In this document: positions 22,691 to 55,620 of the stretch, one piece after another
Numbering within the stretch: position 1 is the stretch's first letter
Layout of the letters: every line of letters starts with the position of its first letter
The notes under the pieces: model-generated
What the model was told of the DNA's origin: nothing
Seen by the model: the letters and a program-made list of their open reading frames with translations, nothing else
Database searches by the model: none
Made by a program: the position numbers and the translations under genes
Assembly: GCA_039621445.1 (NCBI GenBank)
Contig: CP154956.1
Span: 10,663,443-10,727,442 of the forward strand
Origin: Euglena gracilis
Lineage: Eukaryota > Euglenida > Euglenophyceae > Euglenales
Reading direction: 5' to 3'
Length of the DNA: 64,000 nt

Positions 22691-25600
22691 CTGAACAACT
22701 TTTTTTTTGCAGGAGTTGCCGGCAAGGCCTCTGATTATGTACCCCGGGGATATCCAATATGTGCTGGAAAAACACGAGCAAGAACCCCCCCAGGGGGACA
22801 CCCGGGTCCCTCCCGACTGGGAAAACCATGACTCGGTGCTTCGCGCCGATGTAGAAATGAGGGTCTTAATGCGCTTTTTATACAATACAGTACGATATGG
22901 CACGATACGATACGATACGATGCGATATGATATGAGGTTGATATGCATGATGGAAAGAAGGTTTTTGTCCCAAAAAAAATTCCTGAAAAGCCAAACAGGC
23001 ATTTTTTTGGCAGGTTGTGGGGGTCGAAAATTTTCGCAAGCTGTTGCTGGTGGCAGACCAGCAACAGCCTGCAATATTTTTGTGCTCCCCCAGGGGGCCA
23101 AGGGGGGGGGGCCGCAAGTCACCTCCACCGGCCAAATTTGGACAAAAGCCCCCCCCCCCCGGGCCACTGCTGGAACTGCGCCTGGTTGAAGTACCACCAA
23201 ACCTGGAGCCAGGCATGTCAGTCAAACTAGGCCCCTGGCTTGGCCAGGTTCCACCTCTCTCCCCTTCGCCACCCACCAACAATATTTGTCTCTGGGCTCG
23301 GGGTGGTCGTTAGACAGGGGGGTGGGGACCCACCCACGGGCAAAATAGCCGCAGGTGGACTATATGGCCATTTCAGGCAATTTTTGGCTCTTTCGTGGTG
23401 TTTGCGACTTTTAGACAATTTTTGTGGGCTTGTGCTGGCTGACTTGTGAAGCCACAATAAGATGGCAACAAATGCCAGAAAACTGGAAAAAAAATGGTGA
23501 CGGCAGGGAGCCTGAAAAAAATGGTTACAGGTCATCCAAATTGGTTAAAATCGATGTTAGCCTTTGAAAGAGGGTTGATGGTGTGCAAGATTGCAACAAC
23601 AGCCAAAAGTTGCCCAGAAATTGGCCGAAAATTCCACTGTGGGACAAAAATTATGGCATAAAAAATTACGGGGAAAATGATTATTGGCTAAAAACCATGG
23701 GAATTTTGGTTTTTGAAAGAAACAAAAAAAAACAAAACTCTGCATTGCAGAAGGAATTTTCTTTTTTTTTCATTGCAGAAAGAAAATGCTTTTGGATCGG
23801 GATCAGTGCAATCAAATGTGTACCCCCCCCTATGTCCAATGACCGGTAACCTCTGTCCTCTGACCGGGGGGGTGGTCGTTGGACATAGGGTAGTGACCAA
23901 AAAGGTGTTCTCTGACCGGGGGGGTGGTCGTTGGACATGGGGTCAAAAGAAAGTTGGTGGGTACCCGGGTCCCTACCCACCCAAAAATGCCCAAATTTTC
24001 CCTTCCGGCGCTTCGCGCCGAAAATTTTGGGCAATTTTGACAAATTTTTGTCCAAAAAGTGTCAAAAATGGCACTTTGGCCAAATTTTTGGCCAATTTTT
24101 GGGTAAAATTTTTCGTCCCGGCGCTTCGCGCTGGGACCAAAAATTCGGTCAAACCTCCGAAAAGGTGTCCTCTGACCGGGGGGGTGATCATTGGACATAG
24201 GGGGGTCGTTGGACATAGGGGGGGGGGGGGTAGTGTAGTGTGGTGACCATGCCTGTGATGGTTGCTTATCTGACCACATCTCTGCAGTTGCCTATTAGAC
24301 CTTGGACAGTATCTGTGGTTCAGAGCACTTCAGACTTTGTTCGCGCGATAGCAATCCTCCATAAAGAAAGAAAATTTGAAGAGGGTAGGAAAGGCATGCT
24401 GGGCGAAAATTACGGAAAATCATGCAGAAATTGGGGGTGGTTTCGCGTTGTTTGTCTCCAGTAACAATGAGACATGGCCTAACCCTGGGACCCCCCTGCC
24501 CTACCACCCCATTCCTGACCCCAATCCTGTCCCTAACCCTAATCCGAACCCAAACGCAATACCAAACACACCCCCACCCCAAACCCTTGCCTCTAATTAA
24601 GCCCAACCCTCCCCAAACCCAACCGCCCTACCATCACCCAGGTTCATGCCAGATTTGGCATGAATTTTTTTCGGGGCTGGAGGTGTTATAAATTAATTCG
24701 ACTTCCAACATCAAGGGCTGCTCGTTCCATACGCATATCAGGTCAGTCAGAAGGTCCTTAGAAAATGGCCCAAAGGACAACACCGTCCTCATGGGTGGGG
24801 GTTCAACAAATCCACAACAAATGGAAAAGCTTTGCAATGCATTTACAGATACATACACGTACACAATACGAATCCAAAGCTTCGCAATGACTTCTGCCGA
24901 CAACAACAAATAACAGTTACACTTACAATCAACAACCAAAAACCAACCACCATGAAATGATAATGTGAAATGATGTGATCATCAATCAACTGAGCATTTT
25001 GTATGGGCGGCTGTGGGGATGTGGCGTTTTGTTGGTTAAAATGGAATCAACAGGCAACCTCTGAAAAAAAAAAACAGTGAGACACTGAGGACCGGCCACA
25101 CGTCCCAAACAAAGAGAGACAAACTGACAGAGGCGGCTGGTGTGGTAGGTAAGGGAGGGATAGCTGCGTGTGCGGGGGGGGGGGAAGCAAGGGAAGACAT
25201 GTGGCATCAGCACCAGTTTGGGAATCTGTCACCGCTCATCTTCTGCGTACAGAATATGGGCACGTGTATTGGCATGGAATGCTGTAAAAAACGGGGGGAT
25301 GGGGGAAAATCCACAAAGCGTTTGTGTGCAAAGTTTTACTCAAGCGAATTAAACTGCAAGGAAAAGAGAATCAGGGGAAAGAAAACAGCTGCACAAAGAA
25401 AAAGTGGAAGACAGACAACACCCAAAAAACTGCGCTGTGGCTCCCCCCTGTCGTCCATTTAAATGAAATTACCACCGAAACTGGAAAATGGAAGTCCACC
25501 CTTCCAAAGTGCACTGACCAGTCCGAGTGATATCAAGGGGGGGAGGTGAGAGGGGGAGGGGGCAACTCCTAGTCCAGGGTTCTGAGGAGTTAATGGATTG

Positions 25601-25969
25601 GGTTGGTGGGGTGCGTTCAGGTTGCGTGATCAACTCAAAATATGCTGGCAGCGAGGCACTGTGGGAAGCCGCGACCATGTGCGTGCAGGGCCCACCAAAG
25701 TGTGTTCTCTGGTGATGAAGGTCTTCTGACTATTGATTAAATAAATATTATAAATAATATTATAATATACTACATAATAACATTATGACCAATATTAAGT
25801 AAAATCTTATCATAATAGCATATATTCTAAGAATTACACAATTATAATTTATAATTACCCCCCCCCCCGAGAAACTGTGACAGGTCGGCCAGAAGCGGGG
25901 ACCCTGACAACTTCCTACCATGACAGGTTGGCCAGTACCAAAGACCCTGACAGTTTCCTGGGCAGGATC

Positions 25970-26481
25970 CAGGGGGGGGGAATTGATATCGGAGGCCTTC
26001 GGAAAAATTGCGGAAAAATTGCGGAAAAATTGCGGAAATTGCGGAAAAATTGCGGAAAAATTTATCGGGTATACACATTTCTGCTTGGGGGGACTTAGAA
26101 AATTTTCAATTGTGAGGTTCAGAACACCGCAACACCCACGTCGATGCAGGCGAGCACAAATCAACACGCTTGATGTTCTTTGCACAGGTGGGACGCACCC
26201 AATCCTGTGACCAGTGGTGCACCTGTGAGAAAAATTGGTAAACTGGGGGGGGAAACAACAAAACACAATAGCACACCTGTTGATCCATTTGAAGAATGGC
26301 TTGAACTCATTGCATCTTCCATCTTCGGTGGTGGGGAAAAAATTCTTCAAAAAAATGGTGAAAAATTGCGGAAAAATTGCGGAAATTGCGGAAAAATTGC
26401 GGAAAATTGCGGAAAATTGCGGAAATTGCGGAAAATTGCGGAAATTGCGGAAAAATTGCGGATATCAATTCCCCCCCCCTG
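25970..26481. mobile_element. 512-bp element, copy 1, with 7-bp target duplication
   Basis: The ends are perfect inverted repeats, CAGGGGGGGGGAATTGATAT on the left and its complement on the right. The flanks are direct repeats CAGGATC (25963-25969, 26482-26488). The subterminal regions on both sides are arrays of TTGCGGAAAAA-type units. The centre is unique and near-identical to copy 2 (39242-39735). It has no transposase, so it is nonautonomous. Confidence 0.85.
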
Positions 26482-27999
26482 CAGGATCCTGACAGTTTCC
26501 TGGTAGGGCATTTCAAGAGAAAGTCAATGCAAACCCAACCCAATGTGTACCCCCGAGGTGGGGTCACCAGGGTGAAATTTATTTGATATAGTATCAGGGT
26601 CTTTTTTTAGACCGTAGGGTGGATGGTATAGGGGGTAAGTACCCCCCCACCCACCCCCTGGGGTGGACCCCCGTGGGGGAGGGGGGGGGGGTCCCAGGGG
26701 ACCCACCCACTTTTGCCCGAAAATGGCCAAAAATGCCAAAAATCGCACCCTTTTCAAAAATTTCGGCGCCTTTGGAGTCTAAAAAGACCCACCAGCCCCC
26801 TACCCCCCAGGGGGGGGGAGGAGGGGGGCCCAAGGGACCCACCCACCCCCCCCCACCTCCCCTCCGGGGGGAGGGGGTCCAAGGCTAAAAAAAAAATACC
26901 CTGTACAGTATGATATAATATATATTATCATTATTACATAATTATTCCAATTAAAATATTGTACAATATATACAAATTACACCCCCCCGGGAAACTGTCA
27001 TGCCCGAGAACCTGTCAGGGTCCCGCCCGGGAAACTGTCAGGGTCCCCGGTACCGGCCAACCTGTCAGTATAGGATATATAATACATGTATGTGTATATA
27101 AGATATATATATATATATACATTATATGTATACATATATATTATATATAAAGTGTATCCTGTATATGGGATATATACAAGAAATATACAGGATATACGGG
27201 ATATATATCCTTAAAATCGAATATATACAGGATATAGGATATATATAGGTATTTGTATAAGTATATATATATATACATATATATGAGATATATAATATAC
27301 ATGCAGTATATTGGCGGGTTTTGGGCCGATGGGCGGACTGGGCGCGGGTCTGGGCAGGGAGTGAGGAAAGAGTCAGCCCACCCATACCGAGGCATGGCTG
27401 GAAAAAGTCTTTTATGGGGAGGGAGGGTGAGTTTACAAGAATGCAACTGAGTTTGACGGGGGGGGGGGGGGAGGGTCGGCCAGTGACCAAATGATTGTTT
27501 GAATCTGTCGCTTGACAGGTAGGCGAGCACCATTGAATGTTCCCAATCACCAACAACAGAACATCGACGGCAATGGTTCCCTGCTAAAGGGCAGTCCAAC
27601 CCCAGACAAGAAAGTGTATGCAATGCGTGGCCAACGTCTGGTGCTGATGACTTGTGAGGCGCCAGCACATTTTGAAACCCCTTTCATTATTTGCACAACT
27701 CATCCACTCTTTCTCCACATGTTTCTGGGGGTTATGGGGGTTTGGTTGTTGGGTTTGAGGCTTGCCGGAGGCGGTACAATTTCCAGTGTACCTACCCCCC
27801 CCCCTCTGGGAAACTGTCACCTGACAGGTCGGCCGGTGCCAGGGACCCTGTCAACTGCCTATACCCAGACAGGCTGGCCAGTACCAGGGACTGGCCAACC
27901 TGCCCGGGTGTCCTTGATAGTTTCCCGGGGGCAGGGGGGGGGAGGTAACAAGTCAGCCGGCAGGGTCAGAACCCTGCCTCGCCCCCCAACCGCGGCAGT

Positions 28000-46787
<18,788 letters not shown>

Positions 46788-46934
46788 CTGAGGCGTGCCC
46801 GGGGGGGGGGGGGGGCGTTGGGGGCTGTAGCAAAACAGCACAATAATTGGATGGACTTGATTCAAAGTGACACGCAACTCCCCGCGGCAAACTGCGTGAC
46901 ATCTTGACATACAATGACACGTTATTCCATGCCC

Positions 46935-47140
46935 TGACATGTCATGGCATACCATGCCATGCCACACCATGCCGTGATATGCCATGCCATGCCATGCCAT
47001 GCCATGCCATGCCATGCCATGCCATGCCATGCCATGCCATGCCATGCCATGCCATGCCATGCCATGCCATGCCATGCCACGCCATGCCATGCCATGCCAT
47101 GCCACGCTATGCCATGCCATGCCACGCCACGCCATGACAT
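46935..47140. repeat. (CATGC)n pentanucleotide array
   Basis: About 200 bases of CATGC units with a few variants (CACGC). The 'MAWHG' and 'MPCHA' frames are translations of it. Confidence 0.95.
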
Positions 47141-47399
47141 GTCATGGCAGACCAGCGAAAATTGCTGTGCGTCATTATTGAGCAGCTCTCTGAATCATTT
47201 GCAAACGTTCGGAAGGCTTCGTCTTCAGGAGGTTTCGGAGGTGTTGTCTTCAATTTGGTCGCCGCAACCAAGGTTCAACCCAGCACAGCTCCGCAAGGGA
47301 AAAGCAAAAAAAAAATATTATTATTATTGTTAAATAATTATTATATAAATATTACAAACACATACTTTAAAAAATCAATGGAAACCCAATGTAGCCGGC

Positions 47400-47578
47400 T
47401 TGCCCAGGTTGGGGCAGGCACCAGAGCTCATTCTGACTGTTGGCTGAGCCGGAAGACGATCGGCGTGGCGTCCGGTCGTTGGAGCAGTTGGAGGAGGACC
47501 GCCGGCGTGTGTCCTGCGACGACGGGCGACGGCCCTTCTGGCGGGCGGAAGAGGGGTCGGCGCGGAGGCCCTGCGTGC

Positions 47579-47582
<4 letters not shown>
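47400..47582 (-). CDS. Weak exon candidate, Ser/Arg-rich
   Basis: A GC-rich non-repeat segment next to a GT microsatellite. One minus frame reads DTRRRSSSNCSNDRTPRRSS then SGSANSQNELWCLPQ. Other frames are also open. It is listed because its composition matches the confirmed exons. Confidence 0.25.
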
Positions 47583-47637
<55 letters not shown>

Positions 47638-48754
47638 GCAACACATACAACACACGCATACACAACACACATTATACACGCACATACACGCACATTGAAC
47701 ACACCCATACATATATGCGCGCAACACACACACACACACACACAAAACACGTGACACACATGTACATTGTGTGTGACAATGCACAGTACACATGCTTCTA
47801 TTTAACACATTCCGCGTGTGTACAATGCACAGTACACATGTGCAGCACAGCAGCGCAGCGCAGCAGACACATACACATACATACACATGGGTGTGTACTG
47901 TGTGCGAAGTGTGGGTATTTGTGTGGGTCCGCCTCTGCTCCGGGGGGGGGGGGGCTAAAACACCCTTCTTCTGCTCAAACAATCTTTGTTTCCGACCGGG
48001 GGGGGGTGGTCATTAGACACGGAGGGGACCGAGGCCGGCCAGCGGTTATTCACACATTTGACCATTTTTGCAGGTTTTGGCCTTTTTATTTCTGGCACTT
48101 AAGAGCCACCATCCCCCCCCTTTTTTACGGTTGTCGGCCATTGTTTTAATCAACCTTCAGCGGCTCTCGGTTGTTTGCGGCAATCTTGCACACTGACATC
48201 AATTTTAATCCTTTTGGATGACTTGTTTCCATTTTGGGGGGCTATTGGACTTTTTCTATTTTCCATTTTGCCATCTTCAATTACTTTATGGTGGTCATCC
48301 CATTTCAAAAAAAGGCTTCTTTGAAAAATGCAAATGAAAACAAAGCGAAATTAAATCAAATGATTGGAGATTCAAAATTTAGGCACAATGCGCCGGAAAT
48401 GAAGGGTCACAGGGACCCCTTGGGCCGTCGTGGACCCCCCTTGACAGGTTGGGGGGGGGGGCAGGTGTCTGGACTCCCCCTGCAGTCAAGTAACTCCCCA
48501 CCAAAAGCTGGGACACACTCCCTTTCTCGGCCTGTGACTTTTGTGGCATTTCTTTTCCTTGGGGCGAACGCGGTTTCCGGTTTGGAATTTGGTCTGCGAT
48601 TTTTATGCATGGTGACACAGCGATAGGGAACGCTGTTTGTTGCGCGGCCGTGGGTTTCCGCTGACCCTGGCAGTGACTGGTGTCGGAAAGGGGCCCCAGC
48701 CCTCCACGCCGTGCCTCCGGCAGGGGGGAGGAGGGAGAAGGTCAGGCCCCGCTG

Positions 48755-48870
48755 CAGCATCGCGGAGTTGGCCTTGGTGAGGCACTCGTGGACGGGCAGG
48801 GGCTGCGACGGGGCCGGGCCCTCCGAGCACCGTGCCGTGCAACACACCCCGGCGCATGGGTGGGGGTGGG
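48755..48870 (-). CDS. Weak exon candidate
   Basis: Minus frame reads PLPVHECLTKANSAMLQRGL with GC-rich exon-like composition. CAGCCCCTG followed by an octamer upstream and CTG|CAGCGGGGCC downstream resemble the element termini at other exons. No family recognised. Confidence 0.3.
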
Positions 48871-48998
48871 GGGTAGGGTACAATAGGGGAGGGTTGGTGT
48901 GGATGGGTTGGGGCAGCCAGACCACTCCCCAAGGGGTGGGGGTGCAACGTCAGTCCGGTCTGGGCGGAAATGAAACTTTGAAGGGTTGTTTGGCCGAT

Positions 48999-49513
<515 letters not shown>

Positions 49514-51187
49514 TGGGTTGGTGGTGTCGTGAAGAGGGTGGGAGGGTTTGGGCCAGGGGAAAAGTGTCTCCCCAGGGGGGTAAATGAGACCTTCCCCATT
49601 GGAGCCTTGGGCAACCTTCCGGTGTAGGTCAGTGGAATGGGGGGGAGGGAAACCTCAGGGAAGGCCTGGACAGGACATCCAAGGAATGACCCTCGCTGGG
49701 TGGGGCTGCATGCAGGGGCAGGCTGGATGTAATATGGGGGGGGGTATCCTGAGTCAGAGCGGCCTCTTTCGTTTGAGCAGGGTCTTCAAGAGAAAAAATC
49801 CTATCCCAGAACTTCGATGAAACATCCACGAGAAGAATGGTCCAAGCATGGTCGTATTTTCGGCGGAAAAAAAGGGTGAAATTTGACAGCAATCAGACTT
49901 TCAAATCTGATCTCATGATTCTGAAAGCTGGCCTCATTTTCGATCTCAAACACAGGGAAGGGTCCGGATCACTTCCCCTCTCTTTGTACCAAAAAAAAAC
50001 CTGGAACAAAGAGCCAGCATATTATGTGGGGGTTCACTGAGGTGGTACTCAGACAATGGTGGGGTGGTGCTTTGACAGGGGGAGGGGGCATAACTGGTGG
50101 AAGATATGTGGTCCTATGTTGCCCCCCCCCCCACGAAAGAGACTGCAAGTGCTGTCCCCATATCCCTGGCTGTGGGGGCAGGCAGCTTTGTCTTGTTCAA
50201 ACCAGTGATGGTTGGGCTGGTGGTAAACAGCACTGGAACAGCTGGGGGCCGGGAAGACCAGGGGGCTGGCACGACCACACACCCCCACCCACAGGCACCA
50301 TACATGGCATCGGACAGAGGGGACCCTCCATACATCAAAAAGCAAGCACAGAATCAGAAATGTGAATACAGTGTGCACCACACCGCACACCGTACATAAT
50401 AATTGTAATTACATCGTACCGCACACAATCGGATATCTGTGAATACGTCAATGCGGTGTGCGCATGCACACATGCACACACGAGGGGGAAAGAGGGTCTG
50501 GGGGCCCATTTTTGGGGGTCAATTTTGGGTCAAAAAAAAAGGGCCGAAAATTGCCAAACCCCCGCCTCCGGAAGGAGACCCAAGGCCCTTGGGGTCCCCC
50601 CCCCGGGGAGGGGAGGGGATCTGGCGGACCCCCCAAGGGTCCAAAGTTAAAAAAAAGGCATCCCTGATGTGCACGTTGCTGCATCAGATCGTGCGCAAAT
50701 GTGCCCGATCCGTAAAAGCTCTCACGTCTAAAAATGGACCGCAGAGACAAATGGGATGAAATATTAAAAAGGGGGAAAACACATTTTGTGATGTTTTGGG
50801 TGGATGGAGGAAGGTGCAACGATGCCAAGAATAACTTTTTCCCCCGAAGTTGACCCATTTTTGCCAAAATATGGGCATTATTTGGAAGATTTGCCCCGTG
50901 GATTTTTCATTGAATGTGTTGAGACGGAAGGTTTTTTTCCCATTGGGACTTCCCTGACGTGTGCAGCGGCGCTCCGTGTTTGGGATACAGACGCCCTCAT
51001 TTGCGCTTCAATGGACATTATGTGGAAATTGCAGTGCCTCTGCTGGGCCGGAAGCCCATTTTGTTTGTGCTCCCAGAGGAAGTTATTAAAGCAAAACATA
51101 TTTTTTTGAACTTGGTTCCCGGATGCCCTTCCTTTTCACAATTTTTCAACTCAATTTCACAACTTTTCACAATTCTGATTTCCAGCA

Positions 51188-51835
51188 GTGTTCACATTGC
51201 CTTCAACGCTAAAACTGGGTCTTTGGACCCAGTTTCAGGACTTCAGTGGCTTTGAGAACGGACTCTCAAAGTCATTCCATTCCAGGCATCTCAAAATCAC
51301 ACCCGGAGTACCAGTTGTACATCATCGCCAGAAAGCTGGGCGTTCTGGGTGCCACTCTGAACGAGGGTGTAGAGGACTGGCGCCGTGCAGCTCAATGAGG
51401 CTGAAACGCCCCTGTGCGCCTCGTTTTCAGACGGGAGACATTTTCCGCACCGATATCCGACCGTGCGCATATGCGCGCAACCCCGTTCTTGTTGCCCACG
51501 TGGATTGCGGTCCTTCGGCGGCGACTGATGGCCCTGCAGCCGCTGGTGGGTTGCGGCGGAGATCCCGCTGTGGGATCTCAGTGTCACCGCCTATACTGGG
51601 GACCACGGGGCTGTGGACCTGCCACACTGTTGGGCTCAGAGACCCCAAATTGTGCGGACGTGTGCGATCTCGGGCAACGAAGGTCCCCTTTCTGTGGCTG
51701 GTGGCTGGACGTTGGCCGCCGGGGTTGCAGAGCCGACACGCCAGTGACTTTCCTTCAGGGCCAAGGTGTGAAACATGGGACGTGGTGACCTCTGTAACAT
51801 GTCAGACGTTACGTGAAACGCGACGACCCCCGTAA
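51188..51835 (+). CDS. 215-codon unassigned ORF, probably not a gene
   Basis: The longest non-repeat frame in this stretch (MFTLPSTLKLGLWTQFQDFS at its start). The protein has no recognisable motif, contains patches like RLKRPCAPRFQTGD, and overlaps another open frame. TGCGCA-type palindromes interrupt it. Kept only because of its length. Confidence 0.15.
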   Translation: MFTLPSTLKLGLWTQFQDFSGFENGLSKSFHSRHLKITPGVPVVHHRQKAGRSGCHSERGCRGLAPCSSMRLKRPCAPRFQTGDIFRTDIRPCAYARNPVLVAHVDCGPSAATDGPAAAGGLRRRSRCGISVSPPILGTTGLWTCHTVGLRDPKLCGRVRSRATKVPFLWLVAGRWPPGLQSRHASDFPSGPRCETWDVVTSVTCQTLRETRRPP

Positions 51836-54800
51836 CACGCCAGAACAGGATGATTGGCTGTAGCTTCTCGGGGTTCATACCCTGAGACGCAGCCAGACTT
51901 GCGTGACAAGCCCGGGGGTTGTCGTGTGTCAGGATTTCAGACCCAAAACGACGTGGCCTACACCGTGTTTGCAGAATTGTGCGTACATGCGCACGATTTG
52001 GTCAAAACCCTTAAATGAGGAACGTACGGGGAACACAAGTCGTCCCGACAGACCAAAGGTGAGGGGAAAAAACAGTACCCCCCTTGTCTTAGGGGCGGCC
52101 TAATTCGCACTAAGCTTTGAAAGTGGCAGTAAAATTGCGCCTTGCAAAGCAAAACCTTGAAACAAGTTCTGTTTTCGAACGCTGAGGCCTGAAGTTCAGG
52201 TCAATCCGAATTTGTGTCTCCCTGCACCTCCAGGGCCTGGGGACCAAAGCAACGACTTGGAACTCGACGGTGTAGGGGCACAGGGCTCTTGGGGCCCAGT
52301 GTGCATGACCCCAAAGCGCCGGGTAATGAAACGAGGGAACTCCATTGCGCAGTTGCGCCATGGAGCAACAATTTTTTCATCACAAAAAATAAACACATTG
52401 CGCCAAATTGTGTGCGCAATTTTTTTTTTGCAATTCTAAATGCGGGGGATCATTGCGCACTTGCACAATAATAACAACATATGTCAACATGTGTTTTCAT
52501 TGTGCATCCGCGCAATGGGGACGCTTATGTGGAATGAAAATTTAAGGGTCATGTTGCGCCACGGCGAAATAGAAATACAAATTTTAAAATACTAACTTCT
52601 TGAAACATGTCTCGCAACAACAACAGAGGGAGAGAACGGCCCTGGTGGAGTTCCTCCCCCCCCCAAGCCCAATGAACACTAAGGTGACAATCTAGACAGT
52701 CCAAACGGGGGGTGTTCATTGGGCTTGGGGTACGGTTCTGTGTAGATAAGGTATATGGTGACAATCCCCTGTTCATTGGGCAAGGGTGTTCATTAGGCAT
52801 GGGGGGGTATGAACCACAGAGGGGATAGAGCACAAAATGTAGGACTGGTCTGGAGTGGTGGACGGAAGCCTTTTCTCGGCCACGTTGTCTTGAAATTGGG
52901 TCAACATTGCGCTTCGGCGCAACAGCCACGCTCCTTTTGGAATTTTAAAAAATGTATTTCTATTCCGCCATGGCGCAAAACAACTCTGAAATTTCCATTC
53001 AATATAAGCGCGCCCATTCCGCAGTGGCACAACAGTTACCAATTTTCAATTTCGTATTTTATCACTGTCTCTCACCCAGAAAATGGTGACCCAGGGGAAA
53101 GAACTGCAGAGGAAGACACAAAAGATCGCACTTTTTTCTTTGGCCATTTAGACATGGAAAGTGGGTTCAGTATGTCTTTTTTTGAAGACACTCTGCCATT
53201 TGAACATCTGCAGAATTTTCGATATGTTTCTTCGTGGCACTCAATGAGCTGAGGTGGACGAAAACCTTGCCCGGGACAGGGAGCCAACCCCCCGGTGTGA
53301 AAACAACCACCAACCTCTTCATACCCGCCCCCCCGGGCAATTGTCGCGCGACAAATCGGGCAGCACGGAGGGGGGTGACAATTTCCCGGGGTGACAATTT
53401 GGCCGGCACAGAGGGGGTGACAATTGCCCGGGGGCGTCAATTGCCCGGGGGCGTCAATTGCCCACCCATGTAGGCCACATTTTAACCAAATGACCAAGAA
53501 CTCCATCTGAAACACCAGTGAACACGCAAAAATGCAGCTATAGTTGCGATATTGTGCAGAGCATTTGGTATGTGACATTTCTCAGCACGTTGTAGCGAAA
53601 TAGAGGATCAATCGAGTCGTGTCGGCGAAAAGAAAGTTCACAAACGTCTTCTGTGGTGGGGGGTGACAAATTGGGCAGCACGGAGGGGGGTGACAATTTC
53701 CCGGGGTGACAAATTGGCCAGCACAGCCAGGGGTGACAATTGCCCGGGGGCGTCAATTGCCCGGGGGCGTCAATTGCCCGGGGGGGCGCGGGTACCCAGA
53801 CAGGCCTTGTCCCATGCGTTGTGCCCAAATGCCAGTGCCGGAGGTTCCTCCCACTTGCTTCGCAGTTCGGCGCGCCTGAGGGGCCCTTCTTTTCGCCAAC
53901 TTTTGGAAGTCGGAAAATTTCTGTTTGAAAAAAGAACAGGTACCAGATGAAGCCGTGAAATTGCAGCCGAGGAAACCGTTTTGAGCACCCGAACCGCGGT
54001 TTAAAAAAGCTCGCCACCCCCCTTTTCTCGCCCAGGGTTTGAAACACACGACGTTGGGTATGAGCAACTGGGATCGAGAAATCGAAAGGGTCCATCGACA
54101 ACGGCAGCGAAGGGAAGGCATGCCGGCGCACCCTTTTCGGTAGTTTGCAACCCACCAAACAGCCCCATCACACCGGGCAGACGGAGGACATGGCAGCCGA
54201 AACAGGTCTCCCTGTCATCATCTCAGAAAAACCCAACACCCAGCACTGAGTGCAACGTCACTGAGGCTCCACGATTCGTCTTATTGGAACGGCCCCTCCC
54301 TCCCCAGTGCCTGAATGGCTCAAAATCACCAACCCAGCTTCTGGTACAGCCGGGCTCCAACCCCAATCCGCCACCTTCTCCATTCAAATACATCTGCTGT
54401 TTGAAAGGACATTGCGCTCAAGCGCAGCAATTATAAATTGCGCACATGCGCAATTTAAAAATTGTTGCGCTTGAGCGCAATGAATAAAGGAAGCACCTGA
54501 GTCCCTCTGATGTGTTACAGTGTGTTAGGGGGCCCTCTCTGCACGGCCAGTGGGTGGGCTTGCTGAGGAAATACATTGCGCCGAAGCGCAATGGACATAC
54601 CCACATAATGCACTGCTTGTTTATTCAGAAAACACACTGGCCACGTGTTTGCACTTCTCAATTTTTTTTGTATGGGCCATTGCGCTTCGGCGCAATGTGG
54701 TCGTGCAGAGAGGGCCCCCCGGCACGCTGCAACACATCAGAGGGACTCCCATAAGCTCAATAAGCTCAGGCGCTTCCGTTATACATTGGGCTCAAGCGCA

Positions 54801-54850
54801 CAGTTCTACATAAAGCATGTACGCAATGTGTAACTGTTGCGCAATGCCCA
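51460..54850. repeat. Cluster of TGCGCA-based short palindromes
   Basis: At least 14 short inverted repeats occur here, such as CATTGCGCTTCGGCGCAA (about 52905 and 54679), ATTGCGCACATGCGCAAT (about 54437), GTGCGCATATGCGCGC (about 51464) and GTGCGTACATGCGCAC (about 51977). Arms are conserved (TTGCGC/GCGCAA) while the central 2-6 bases vary. Scattered others occur at 18035-18830, 19381, 50692, 55130-55770 and 62455. Confidence 0.7.
53352..53786. repeat. Duplicated GTGACAATTTCCCGGGG / CGTCAATTGCCCGGG block
   Basis: About 112 bp at 53352-53463 recurs at 53664-53786. Each has two GTGACAATT(T/G)CCCGGG lines followed by two or three copies of GGGGGCGTCAATTGCCCG. It is a direct segmental repeat separated by 200 bp of unrelated sequence. 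Confidence 0.8.
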
Positions 54851-55284
54851 TAACCATTGCCTCTTGTGCCCAGCAGTGTGGGACCTGGTGTTGCTCACCA
54901 GACATTGGGACAGGACCCCCAACCCCTCCACCTGGGTGGTTCCCACTGTACCACTCCTCGCGCTTCAAGCACCCAGTACTTGAATGGTGGACGGGCTGAA
55001 AGCACCATAATTGGGCCTGTTCCCTGGGTCCCAACATTGGCAAATGATGCACATGCCACTGTGGAGGGTCCCCGCGGAACCAGAGGGTCAACAAGGTGGG
55101 TTTCACCGCCGGGTTTCAAAAAAGATTGCAACACTGCGCGTGAATGCAAATGCTTAAACGCAATGCAAAAATCAAACCCTCAAGTGCGAGTTAGGCTGCC
55201 TGAGCTTTTCCTGGTCCATTCTGGGGGGGGTAGGGGAGGGATACACCCTTGAACATGCCGACAGGAACCGGGCCGTGGGTACCT

Positions 55285-55620
55285 GAGCCACTGTCTGTGC
55301 CAGCATCGCTGGGATGAACATATCGCACAACTTCAGAAGCGGCCGCCGCCTTCCCAACAGAAAGGCCTTGCTATTTCCCATCTGACCTCTCCCTTCGACC
55401 ACACACACAACCAAAACCGCACGCTCCAGGGAATGTGGACCACTTCACAACAGTACGACAATGCGATAACATTGGCCGCCCGGGGAATCCATCCAACTCC
55501 CGCCCTCCCGTCGGCGGGTGGTGTGGGGGAAATTGGGGCTGGTCGCGGCGCTGCTGCTGCCGCTGCTGCTAATGAGGGGCTCCGGGTGGAGGTCCTCCAG
55601 CCCCACCGCCCCGCACTCTG
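55285..55620 (-). CDS. Two weak exon candidates
   Basis: At 55480-55612 a minus frame after CCCCAG reads ALSAECGAVGLEDLHPEPLI then SSSGSSSAATSPNFPHTTRR. At 55288-55365 another reads RRPLLKLCDMFIPAMLAQTV with donor CTCAG|GTACCC. Alternative frames are open in both. Whether they belong with the 58-63 kb exons is unknown. Confidence 0.3.

Larger units (their letters stand above)
9325..27900. other. No confident gene; repeat-rich spacer between the kinase and the cNMP exons
   Basis: I find no exon here that I trust. The stretch holds A- and G-rich low-complexity DNA, elements with the hairpin CGGCGC-TTCGCGCCG, 'GTTGGACAT' elements (20220-20260, 23835-24215), GGGTGT repeats (20850-20936) and a 512-bp element (25970-26481). 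Weak candidates at 12050-12384, 13880-14030, 17415-17594 and 22520-22690 are listed or discussed elsewhere. Part of this interval could still be intron of the cNMP gene or of unrecognised genes. Confidence 0.5.

Noticed and set aside
25990-26470. TTGCGGAAAAA arrays as a CRISPR
   Set aside because: Units are contiguous with no unique spacers and sit inside a mobile element with inverted ends, in a eukaryotic genome.
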